Below, in pieces: positions 56,063 to 64,000 of a DNA stretch of 64,000 nucleotides. The stretch comes from JACADW01 sp963747985. Its GTDB lineage: Bacteria; Acidobacteriota; UBA6911. The stretch spans positions 124,001 to 188,000 of the forward strand of contig CAVVHG010000007.1 in the NCBI GenBank assembly GCA_963747985.1, in the 5' to 3' direction. Under the pieces are notes generated by a model. That model saw only the letters and a program-made list of their open reading frames with translations, made no database searches and was not told the origin of the DNA. The translations under genes and the position numbers were made by a program. Position 1 is the first letter of the stretch. The number at the start of each line of letters is the position of its first letter.

Positions 56063-57262
56063 ATGAATGAAGCCTGGATCGTCGCAGCGGTGCGGACGCC
56101 GATCGGACGTTACGGAGGTGCGCTCAGGGACGCCCGCCCGGACGACCTCGCCGCGCACGTCATTGCGGATCTCGTCAGGCGTACCGGCGTGGATCCTGGC
56201 GAAATCGCCGATGTCTACCTGGGTTGCACCAATCAAGGCGGCGAGGATAACCGGAACGTCGCGCGCATGGCCTCCCTGCTGGCCGGGCTGCCGGTCGACG
56301 TCCCGGCCGTGACGATCAACAGACTGTGCGGGAGCGGCCTCGAAGCGGTCAATCAGGCCGCGCGCGCGGCAATGCTGGGCGACGGCGAGCTGTTCGTCGC
56401 GGGCGGAGTGGAAAGCATGACCCGTGCTCCGTTCGTATTTTCCAAGCCGGAGGCGGCGTTCGCCCGGCAGGCACCGCAGGTATTCGATTCCACCATCGGA
56501 TGGCGTTTCACGAACCCCCGGCTGGCAGCGATGGGGCACACGCTGGCGCTCGGCGAAACGGCCGAAAGGGTCGCGGAACGGTATCACGTCACCCGCGAGG
56601 ATCAGGACCGGTTTGCGCTGGAGAGCCAGAAGCGCGCCGCGGCGGCGATGCAATCCGGCCGTTTCGCAGACGAGATTACGCCGGTGCCGACTCGGGGGCC
56701 AAAGGGATCGCCGCCGGCCCTCTTCTCCGCCGATGAACACCCTCGTCCCGACACCACTCTGGAGGCGCTTGCGGCACTAAAGCCGGCGTTCAAGCAAGGG
56801 GGGACAGTCACCGCCGGCAACAGCAGCGGCATTAACGACGGTGCGGCCGCAATACTGCTCGCCACCCCTGAAGCGGCCCGCAGGCGCGGACTCAATCCGA
56901 TGGCCAGGATCCTCAGTTGCGCTTCTGCCGGCGTCGATCCCTCCTGCATGGGGATCGGGCCTGTTCCGGCAACGCTGAAGGCTCTGGACCGCGTCGGTTT
57001 GAGCATGGCGGACATCGACCTGGTGGAGTTGAACGAGGCTTTCGCCTCGCAGTCCCTGGCCTGCATTCGCAAACTTGGACTCGACCCGGCCAGGGTGAAC
57101 GTGAATGGGGGAGCGATCGCGCTGGGTCATCCGCTGGGCGCCAGCGGCGCAAGAATCCTGGTGACTCTGCTGCACGAAATGCGTCGTCGCGGCGGACGGT
57201 ACGGCCTGGCGACGATGTGCATCGGCGTCGGCCAGGGCATCGCGACTCTCATCGGCAGCTGA
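56063..57262 (+). CDS. Acetyl-CoA acyltransferase (thiolase)
   Basis: A 399-residue thiolase with GGAGG eight bases before ATG 56063. The acyl-accepting Cys lies in TINRLCGSGLEAVNQA near residue 90. The C-terminal active-site motifs are NGGAIALGHPLGASGAR (His) and LATMCIGVGQGIATL (second Cys). The opening AWIVAAVRTPIGRYGGAL is like PcaF/beta-ketoadipyl-CoA thiolases. It cleaves a 3-oxoacyl-CoA to acetyl-CoA plus a shortened acyl-CoA. It ends the catabolic run and is convergent with the MerB-like gene. Confidence 0.93.
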   Translation: MNEAWIVAAVRTPIGRYGGALRDARPDDLAAHVIADLVRRTGVDPGEIADVYLGCTNQGGEDNRNVARMASLLAGLPVDVPAVTINRLCGSGLEAVNQAARAAMLGDGELFVAGGVESMTRAPFVFSKPEAAFARQAPQVFDSTIGWRFTNPRLAAMGHTLALGETAERVAERYHVTREDQDRFALESQKRAAAAMQSGRFADEITPVPTRGPKGSPPALFSADEHPRPDTTLEALAALKPAFKQGGTVTAGNSSGINDGAAAILLATPEAARRRGLNPMARILSCASAGVDPSCMGIGPVPATLKALDRVGLSMADIDLVELNEAFASQSLACIRKLGLDPARVNVNGGAIALGHPLGASGARILVTLLHEMRRRGGRYGLATMCIGVGQGIATLIGS

Positions 57263-57314
57263 CCGGAACAGGCCACTCCGCAATCACAACCGAATGCCGA
57301 GCCTCAAGGCAGGG

Positions 57315-58073
57315 TTACCGCTGTTTTGGCCCGGAAAATGCGAAGAGCGCTCCTTGTATCCTGGGAGTGACGTATGCGCCTTGCGCCAGCGTTTCATATG
57401 TACCCCGGATTCCTCCGAGGCGCCTGCGATCTTCTTTCGCGTGCTCTTCTGACCAGAAGAAGACGGACTTCCGTCAGAAGCCATCTATGATACTGCGCGC
57501 GCCCGGTTCGACACCGGACCACGGGGCAAACAAGACAGGCCTGGCTCCGGCCTCTTCGACCTGGTAGCTGAACTCGCTGTCCACGCTGAAGTGCAGGGCC
57601 CGGTGGCAGTGTGCACACTCGGTGGCGACGGTTCCGCTTATGCGCTCTCCTCTTATCAGCCCTTGCACGAAGGGCACCGCTATCGCGTCCACCGCTCAAG
57701 CCGCATAGATACTCTCACCCGTGCTGAGCTTCACATGATGGGGCGTGCGCTCGACGGTTACCGGATAGGCCCAGGTCACCGCCCCTGATTCGTTCCTGAA
57801 GAGAAACGTCATGTGCCGTTCGAGATCTTCGAGAATGGTATTTACCCGGGCCAGCGGAAGATTCAGATTCTGCCCGATGCATTCCGGCGGCATCGGCTTT
57901 CCCAGGCGGGGAAGCTCGCGCACAGCAAAGTCACGGACCAGGTGGTGCTCCGTCGACATAAAAGCGAGACCGGCCTTCAGTTGGCGCACGCCACGGGAGA
58001 CACGGCGGCGCCACAACACAGGAGGAATCGGCACCATCCAGTGTCCGACTCCAAGCAGCATGTTGTCACCCAT
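57315..58073 (-). CDS. MerB-like alkylmercury lyase, candidate selenoprotein with two UGA (Sec) codons
   Basis: Read conventionally this is two short ORFs, but one frame runs 58073-57315 with only two internal stops, both UGA (57696-57698, codon 126; 57474-57476, codon 200). Read through, it gives 252 residues. A winged-helix-like segment (MPPECIGQNLNLPLARVNTI) precedes SIYAA-U126-AVD129, matching E. coli MerB around Cys96 and Asp99. TEC153AHCH aligns with Cys117, and IIDGF-U200-RKSVFF aligns with QSF-Cys159-CHVHFF. Thus both UGAs replace catalytic cysteines and the Asp is kept. The start at 58073 has GGAGG seven bases ahead; ATG 58097 is an alternative. MerB cleaves carbon-mercury bonds. SECIS-like hairpins follow both UGAs. 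A pseudogene is the main alternative. Confidence 0.78.
57444..57461 (-). promoter_or_regulatory. SECIS-like stem-loop after the second UGA
   Basis: Downstream of UGA codon 200 the mRNA forms a stem of six Watson-Crick pairs plus one G-U (UUCUUCU with AGAAGAG) closing the 4-base loop GGUC. The loop begins 19 bases after the UGA. Placement and the GGUC apex resemble the E. coli fdhF SECIS, whose apical GGUC is bound by SelB. The assignment is by eye. Confidence 0.6.
57659..57675 (-). promoter_or_regulatory. SECIS-like stem-loop after the first UGA
   Basis: Downstream of UGA codon 126 the mRNA forms a perfect 6-bp stem (GCCCUU with AAGGGC) with the 5-base loop CGUGC. The loop starts 26 bases after the UGA. 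This fits the general bacterial SECIS rules of a short stem, a small apical loop with an early G, and a loop about 16-37 bases from the UGA. Confidence 0.55.
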
Positions 58074-58532
58074 GATATGGCCTCCAAGTACGGGCAAACA
58101 GGAGATTGACCGGGCTGAGCTATATCACCTTCGCCCCGGAGTCTGCAATATGCAATGCTTCACCCTGCAGGGGTAGGTAGCTTCGGTCTGTTGAGGCTGT
58201 CTCAAGAATCTACGGAGCGCGCCCTCAGCCCTCCGTTCTTGTTATCGCATGTAAACCTGGGGCTTTGCCCCAGGCTGCTTTGGAGCGGGCCTTCGGCCCT
58301 TTGAACACGGTTCAGATCGACTTGCTCAGCGCTGTAAGCGCGTTCTCATAACAGCCTGGGGCGAAGCCCCGGGAATGCAGCCACAGACAACGAAGGGCTG
58401 AAAGCCCGCTCCATAGATTCTCGAGACAGACAGCAAGGCTGGACTCCCGCGCGAAAATTCAGCCAATAGTGCTGGAAGCGTGGTTACAGTATATTTTCAG
58501 TTCACGGAATCAGAGGAGGCAGGCACCCGAGG
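58074..58532. other. 459-bp divergent gap with MITE-like copy B
   Basis: The gap lies between the MerB-like gene and the epimerase. No gene is present. Promoters for both are expected; most of the gap is the hairpin-rich repeat at 58198-58428. No mercury-regulator (MerR/ArsR) gene or obvious dyad operator was seen next to the MerB-like start. Confidence 0.5.
58198..58428. repeat. MITE/REP-like hairpin array, copy B
   Basis: A 231-base relative of copy A with the same order of palindromes (CCTGGGGCTTTGCCCCAGG, GGGCCTTCGGCCC, AGCGCTGTAAGCGC, CCTGGGGCGAAGCCCCGG, GGGCTGAAAGCCC). Its ends are a different inverted repeat, TGTCTCAAGAATCTA and its complement with one mismatch. So the interior, not the termini, is what the two copies share. 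Confidence 0.75.
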
Positions 58533-59558
58533 ATGAGACACATCGAGAGCGAAGAACAGCTCGAGGACGTCCTGTCCACGCCCGGACCCGCGGACATCGA
58601 TTTCATGCACCGCCTGACCGGCGACATCATCATCCTTGGTGCCGGTGGGAAGATGGGGCCCTCCCTCGTCCGCCTGGCAAAGCGGGCGACCGAGGGTGCT
58701 GGAATCAGGCGGCGGATAGTGGCGGCCTCCCGCTTCTCTTCCGGGACGGTCCGCGACGACGTAGAGCGCGCGGGAGCCGAGGCGATCGCCTGCGACCTTT
58801 CCGACCCCCGCCAGATTGCGTCTCTACCCAGGTGCGAAAACGTCATCTACATGGCAGGCCGCAAGTTCGGATCCGCTGACCGGCCGGACCTGACGTGGGT
58901 CATGAACGTGCTCGTGCCGGCTGCCGTCCTGCCGCATTTCGCATCTTCCCGGATCGTCGCGTTTTCGACGGGCAACGTCTATTCATTTGTGGAGCCTGGC
59001 ACCGGCGGCTCGCGCGAATCGGATCCGCCGGACCCCGTGGGAGAGTATGCCCAGTCCTGTCTCGGGAGGGAGCGAGTCTTCGAGTATTTTTCGAGAGAGC
59101 AGGGGACCAGGGTGCTGCTGTTGCGCCTCAACTACGCGGTCGACCTGCGCTACGGAGTGCTCGTAGATATAGCTCGCAGGGTGTATGAAGGCCTTCCGGT
59201 TTCGCTCGCAGTCGGATACATCAACACGGTGTGGCAGGGCGATGCGAATTCCTATGCGCTGCGGAGTCTCGACCTGTGTGAATCGCCGCCTCGGACCCTC
59301 AACGTGACGGGGCCGGAACTGGTATCCGTGCGGCAGGCAGCCGGGTTCTTTGCAGCGCGTTTCCGCCGCAGGGCGGTGTTCGACGAAAAGGAGACAGGCA
59401 CCGCGTTGCTCAGCAACGCCTCGCTATGCCACTCACTGCTGGGCCCGCCGTCAATCAAGCTCGACCAGCTGATGGAATGGGTTGCGCGCTGGATCGAAGT
59501 CGGCGGCGTCAGCCTGAACAAACCGACACATTTCGAGGTCAAGAATGGCATGTACTGA
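58533..59558 (+). CDS. NAD-dependent epimerase/dehydratase-family protein
   Basis: A 341-residue extended short-chain dehydrogenase. The Rossmann motif is IIILGAGGKMGPSLVRLAK near residue 35, followed by VIYMAGRKFGSAD. The active site is atypical: FSTGNVYSF and GEYAQSCLGRERVFEYF replace the usual S-Y-x-x-x-K, with Y-A-Q-S-C in place of Y-x-x-x-K and no Lys at that position. It may thus bind NAD without classical epimerase chemistry. It overlaps the DapA-family gene by 14 bases, so the two are co-translated, as in some sugar-acid or amino-sugar pathways. Substrate unknown. Confidence 0.82.
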   Translation: MRHIESEEQLEDVLSTPGPADIDFMHRLTGDIIILGAGGKMGPSLVRLAKRATEGAGIRRRIVAASRFSSGTVRDDVERAGAEAIACDLSDPRQIASLPRCENVIYMAGRKFGSADRPDLTWVMNVLVPAAVLPHFASSRIVAFSTGNVYSFVEPGTGGSRESDPPDPVGEYAQSCLGRERVFEYFSREQGTRVLLLRLNYAVDLRYGVLVDIARRVYEGLPVSLAVGYINTVWQGDANSYALRSLDLCESPPRTLNVTGPELVSVRQAAGFFAARFRRRAVFDEKETGTALLSNASLCHSLLGPPSIKLDQLMEWVARWIEVGGVSLNKPTHFEVKNGMY

Positions 59559-60642
59559 CGTCAACAACGTCTCCGGCCCGGGTATGGACGTGCGCGTCGC
59601 GCGCAGGCTGCGAGAGGGCGCTGTGATACCTGCGCATCCGCTCGCCCTGGATTCGAAACGGAGGCTCGATGAGCGCCGCCAGCTCGCGCTTTCCCGATAC
59701 TACTGCGACGCAGGAGCGGGAGGGCTGGCCGTGGGGGTTCACACGACACAGTTCGCGATCCGCGAGCCCGCTATCGGCCTGTATGAACCGGTGTTGCGAT
59801 TGGCATTCGAGGCAATGCGAGGCTGCGAAGGCAAACACGGAACACGACTGATCCGGGTGGCAGGGATTTGCGGCAAGACCCGCCAGGCCCTGAGCGAGGC
59901 ACAGCTGGCCTCCGAGACCGGCTACGACCTCGGGCTGCTGAGCCTGGGTGCCATGCGTGACGGCGATGAAGCAGGACTGATCGAGCATTGCCGCAGGGTT
60001 TCGGAGGCTATTCCGCTCTTTGGCTTCTACCTGCAACCCGCGGTGGGAGGCCGGTCCCTCAGCTATTCCTTCTGGCGGAGGTTTCTGGAGATTGAGAGAG
60101 TCTTCGCCATCAAGGTGGCCTGCTTCAACCGCTATCAGACGCTCGATGTCGTGAGGGCGCTCGTCGACAGCGGACGGCAGGACCACGTGTCACTCTATAC
60201 CGGTAACGACGACAGTATCGTTGTCGATCTGCTCTCCGGATACCGCCTCCGCGGCCCGCAGGGAGAGACGACGATTCGCTTCGCCGGAGGGCTGCTGGGG
60301 CACTGGGCCGTCTGGACGCGGCGAGCAGTCGAGATGCTCGATCGGATCCGTGAGAGCAGACAAGGCGCCGGACAGGGCGCATTGGCCCTGCTGGATCGTG
60401 CGGCGGAGGTCACCGACGCCAATGCCGCCTTTTTTGATGCCGCAAACCAGTATGCAGGGTGCATAGCCGGCCTGCACGAGGTTCTGCGGAGGCAGGGTTT
60501 GCTGGCCGGCAGGTGGTGCCTGGATCCGCTGGAAGATCTCTCACCGGGCCAGCTCGAAGAGATCAACCGGGTGTACCTGAGCTATCCGCATCTGAATGAC
60601 GACGAATTCGTCGCTCAGAACCTCGACCGCTGGCTGGCGTGA
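59545..60642 (+). CDS. Dihydrodipicolinate synthase (DapA)-family aldolase/lyase
   Basis: A 365-residue protein of the DapA/N-acetylneuraminate lyase family. ARRLREGAVIPAHPLALD replaces the usual start motif. The Schiff-base Lys is likely in RVFAIKVACFNRYQ, and the Tyr in PLFGFYLQPAVGG is the expected catalytic partner. At 365 residues it is longer than the usual ~300, with extra C-terminal helices. It overlaps the epimerase-like gene by 14 bases and has GAGGT just ahead of its ATG. Its pyruvate-dependent reaction could be retro-aldol cleavage of a keto acid made elsewhere in the window, but this is not shown. Confidence 0.8.
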   Translation: MACTDVNNVSGPGMDVRVARRLREGAVIPAHPLALDSKRRLDERRQLALSRYYCDAGAGGLAVGVHTTQFAIREPAIGLYEPVLRLAFEAMRGCEGKHGTRLIRVAGICGKTRQALSEAQLASETGYDLGLLSLGAMRDGDEAGLIEHCRRVSEAIPLFGFYLQPAVGGRSLSYSFWRRFLEIERVFAIKVACFNRYQTLDVVRALVDSGRQDHVSLYTGNDDSIVVDLLSGYRLRGPQGETTIRFAGGLLGHWAVWTRRAVEMLDRIRESRQGAGQGALALLDRAAEVTDANAAFFDAANQYAGCIAGLHEVLRRQGLLAGRWCLDPLEDLSPGQLEEINRVYLSYPHLNDDEFVAQNLDRWLA

Positions 60643-60717
60643 GGCTGAGGGCCGGGCACGCCAGGGCAGGGAATTTGGGCCGGTTCTCAAAAACACTTGC
60701 GGTCAAGCGTGAGGAAC

Positions 60718-60842
60718 CCTCGATGTCGGGATCGGAATCGGGGTCGCGATCGCTGCCGGCGTTCGAATTCACGATCAGCCGATGGCCCTCGATATCGGGG
60801 TAGCTCCCGGTGGATACCGATGCCGACCCCGAGCGCATCCCG
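60718..60842 (+). repeat. Degenerate 6-bp-period repeat, locus 4
   Basis: A copy beginning CGATGTCGGGATCGGAATCG and continuing through GTCGCGATCG to TTCGAATTCACGATCAGCC, followed by a second partial run (TACCGATGCCGACCCCGAG) in opposite sense. It shares the TTCGAA core with locus 2 and about 50 bases with the minus-strand reading of locus 3. Confidence 0.65.
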
Positions 60843-60891
60843 GGTGTGTCCCGTTTGCGGCACAGGCCAAAGCCCCGCCGGGCGCGATCGA

Positions 60892-62111
60892 CTATTCGTA
60901 ACGGAGGGCCTCGATCGGATCCAGTCGCGAGGCTTTTAACGCCGGATACCATCCGGCGCCGATTCCGATGGCCCCCGCAAAAGAGAACGCCATGGCGATC
61001 GCGGCCGTCGACACGAGTGTCGGCCATCCGAGTGAGTCGGAGATCAGGAGCGACGCTGCTATTCCCGTGGCGATCCCCGCCAGGCCGCCAAATACGGCAA
61101 GCACGACTGCTTCGGTCAGGAACTGGAACTGGATGTCTCCTCCCGTAGCTCCCACTGCCATCCGGATGCCAATCTCGCGCGTTCTCTCGGTCACGGAGAC
61201 GAGCATTATGTTCATCACGCCGATCCCGCCGACCACCAGGCTCACGAAGGCGATGCTGGCCAGCAGCATGGTCATGACCTGGTTGGAGCTGTTGGCCAGC
61301 TCCGCCATATCGGACAGGTTGCGCACCATGAAGTCGTTCTCGTCACCGAGCGGGATATGATGCCGCTGCCGCAGGAGATCGGTCATTTGCTGTTGAGCCG
61401 TCGCCGACGCCGACTCGGAGACTGCGGATACCATGATGGCGTTGATGAACGTTATACCCTGGATTTTTTTCTGGACCGTTGTGTAGGGTGCGATGATTGT
61501 ATCGTCCTGATCCTGCCCCATCCCGCTCTGCCCTTTTGACTTGAGGACGCCGATGACCTGCCAGGGTGCGTTCTTGATCCGGATTTCCTGCCCCACGGCG
61601 TCCTGGCCTGCGAAGAGGTTGTCGACGACCGTCTTTCCCAGTATGCATACCCGCCTGGCTGACGACTCATCCTGCTGCGTGAAGAACGCGCCGCTCTCCA
61701 CCTCCCACAGGCGTATCTCCGGGAAATTGACGTTTACGCCTTGTATACTGGTAAACCAGTTCTGGTTACCGAAAACAACCGACGAGCTGGCCCGTACCAC
61801 AGGAGACGCCAGGCGCACGGCGGGGCACTCGTGCTCGATTGCCTGGTAATCTTCAACCGTGAGATGGCTTGATGTCCCCGCCCCGGAACGGAAGCCACCC
61901 TGATTGAATGAGCCCGGCCACACATAGAGCATGTTGCTGCCGGCGCTGGCTATTTGCTGGCTGATCGTGTATTGCGCACCCTGCCCGATGCTGACCATCG
62001 CGATGACGGCGCCTACGCCTATGATGATGCCCAGCATGGTGAGTATGGACCGCATCTTGTTGCGCCCCAGCGCCTGCAGTGCAACTCGCACGATCGTAAG
62101 CAGGAAGACCA

Positions 62112-62115
<4 letters not shown>
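60892..62115 (-). CDS. MacB/FtsX-type ABC transporter permease
   Basis: A 407-residue inner-membrane protein. An N-terminal helix follows the conserved ALGRNKMRSILTMLGIIIGV. A periplasmic MacB-PCD-like domain (about residues 45-270) comes next, then three C-terminal helices (LLASIAFVSLVVGGIGVMNI, then VSVTERTREIGIRMAVGA of the FtsX motif). It ends KASRLDPIEALRYE. It couples ATP hydrolysis to mechanotransmission across the membrane and works with the ATPase next to it and the MacA-like adaptor. Its ATG overlaps the ATPase stop (ATGA). It most likely exports a lipophilic or macrolide-like compound or a peptide. Confidence 0.9.
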
Positions 62116-62909
<794 letters not shown>

Positions 62910-62926
62910 GCGCCGCCACCTGTCTG

Positions 62927-64000
62927 CTAGAACCTGCGGGGACCGCCCATCGGGCTCCCGAAGCCGGGGGCCCTGGTCGTTGCGGGTGTCGCCGAATTCG
63001 ACTGGGCTTCCAGCGCGACTATGACTTTGTCGCCTTCCTTGAGCTTGCCCTCATCGATCTGCGTGATAACGCCGTCAGTGAGGCCGAGCCTGACGACCAC
63101 AGGCCTGAGCAGTCTGTCGGGACCGATCACCCAGACCGGCGCCCGCCTGCCCCTGTTTGCAGGCATGGTTGCGGCTGAAGAGCCGCCGCGCGCCGTGCCG
63201 GCACTCCTTGCAGAGGCAAAACCCATGCCGAGCCCCCCCGTCCCGAACCCGAGCCAGGCCTGCCGGCCGTTCCGCCGCCGGCGGGGCCGGAGCGCTCAGC
63301 GCGTAGTTTGGCATACGCCAGGTACTTTTCCTCGCCGGCACGCTTGTAGGCTTCTGCCAGTTCGGAATCAGACAGGTTGGGCCGGAACCTGAGTGCGGCG
63401 TTCGGAAGTCTCAGCACGTCGTCTGCCCTCTGGATGACAACTTTAACGTTGGCCGTCATGCTCGGCTTGAGCTTCAGCTGGGGGTTGTCAACGTCGACGA
63501 TCGCGTTGTAAGTCACCACGTTCTGAATGGTGGTCGCGGCCAGACGAATCTGGCTGATCTTGCCCTGGAAAGTCTCGTTTGGATAGGAGTCCACGGTGAA
63601 TGTGGCCTCCATGCCGGCGCGAATGCGACCCACGTCGGCCTCATCGATGTTGGTGTTGACCTGCATCTTCGTGAGGTCGGCCGCAATTGTGAAAAGCGTC
63701 GGCGATGAGAAGCTGGCTGCCACGGTCTGGCCGCGGTCCACGCTTCGGGAGATGATAGTCCCTGATATCGGGCTCGTGATTACGGTGTGCTGCAGGTTGA
63801 CCCTGGCTGTCTCCAGTGCGGCCCGCGTCTGGAGGAGCCTCGCCTGATCGGCCTTGAGGCGTGCCTGCGCCGAGTCGAGTTCCGCTTCCGCGGCCTTCTG
63901 CACCGCGATGGCGGCGCCGATAGCGGCTTCCGCGGTGTCGAGGTCGTCCCGAGCGATCAGTTTGTTGTCCCAGAGTTCCTGCTGCCGTTTCATCTTGCGC
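62927..64000 (-). pseudogene. MacA/HlyD-family periplasmic adaptor, right-edge partial, frameshifted in a C7 tract
   Basis: The N-terminus lies beyond the window. What is seen: a coiled-coil hairpin (DDLDTAEAAIGAAIAVQKAA), a lipoyl half-motif (VNLQHTVITSPISGTIISRS), beta-barrel segments (MQVNTNIDEADVGRIRAG) and SMTANVKVVIQRADDVLRLP. Near 63233-63239 the plus strand has seven C. The protein leaves frame in its Gly-rich linker and resumes one frame over as LGMGFASARSAGT, then APVWVIGPDRLLRPVVVRLG to the stop at 62927. Eight C (or five) would restore it. It forms the periplasmic arm of the MacAB-like exporter. A sequencing or homopolymer slip is likely; true loss or phase variation is possible. 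Confidence 0.82.

Noticed and set aside
57315..58073. Simple pseudogene interpretation of the MerB-like gene
   Set aside because: No frameshift or non-UGA stop is present, and both UGAs hit the catalytic cysteine columns with SECIS-like hairpins after them. Kept as the main alternative, not the preferred reading.
57474..58097. Two separate short ORFs (about 133 and 72 codons) as independent genes
   Set aside because: They are in the same frame, adjoin across a UGA, and together with the tail beyond a second UGA match one MerB-like protein. Treating them separately loses that.

Overview
The window is high-GC, gene-dense bacterial DNA that most resembles an Acidobacteriota genome. The evidence is a VWFA-related protein of the acidobacterial type, two Oar-like TonB-dependent receptors with an N-terminal carboxypeptidase-regulatory domain, ASPIC/UnbV (CRTAC1-like) FG-GAP proteins next to long TPR proteins, a sulfatase-TPR fusion and many twin-arginine leaders. 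No rRNA, tRNA, CRISPR array, integrase or transposase gene was seen.

Layout. 0-8 kb: end of a Gfo/Idh/MocA oxidoreductase, then a leftward run of a Tat-exported FAD oxidoreductase, SIMPL protein, DinB-like protein, acyl-CoA synthetase with its XRE-cupin regulator, and an M14 carboxypeptidase. 8.5-17.7 kb: PPK2 polyphosphate kinase, a 4Fe-4S protein, two beta-propeller proteins, a GH29 fucosidase, and an SPFH-GYF2/zinc-ribbon pair. 17.8-36.4 kb: a secretion and outer-membrane block (CRTAC1, two TPR proteins, two TonB receptors, sulfatase-TPR lipoprotein, second CRTAC1). Five single-base +1 frameshifts cluster in three of its genes. 36.5-49.2 kb: VWFA/radical-SAM pair, exported O-methyltransferase, creatininase, KdgK-like kinase, PAD-like deiminase, then galactonate dehydratase/symporter/S58 peptidase and a class A beta-lactamase-like hydrolase. 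49.8-57.3 kb: a rightward catabolic run of two class III aminotransferases, aldehyde dehydrogenase, two-subunit CoA transferase and thiolase. 58.5-64 kb: epimerase plus DapA-family pair and a MacAB-type export system running off the right edge.

The main discovery candidate is at 57315-58073 on the minus strand. It is a MerB-like (alkylmercury lyase) gene of 253 codons, uninterrupted except for two in-frame UGA codons. These fall exactly at the positions of the two catalytic cysteines of MerB (Cys96 and Cys159 in E. coli MerB), while the catalytic Asp99 equivalent is kept. Each UGA is followed by a small stem-loop with a G/GU-bearing apical loop at the distance expected of a bacterial SECIS. 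The most economical reading is an organomercurial-lyase-like selenoprotein with two selenocysteines; a conventional annotation would break it into two short ORFs and drop the tail.

The intergenic spaces carry several families of dispersed repeats: a degenerate 6-bp-period element, a MITE/REP-like hairpin array in two copies, CCGCAGAG-type and GGGGACAGTC-type inverted repeats, GCTGA-rich repeats and paired GC hairpins.
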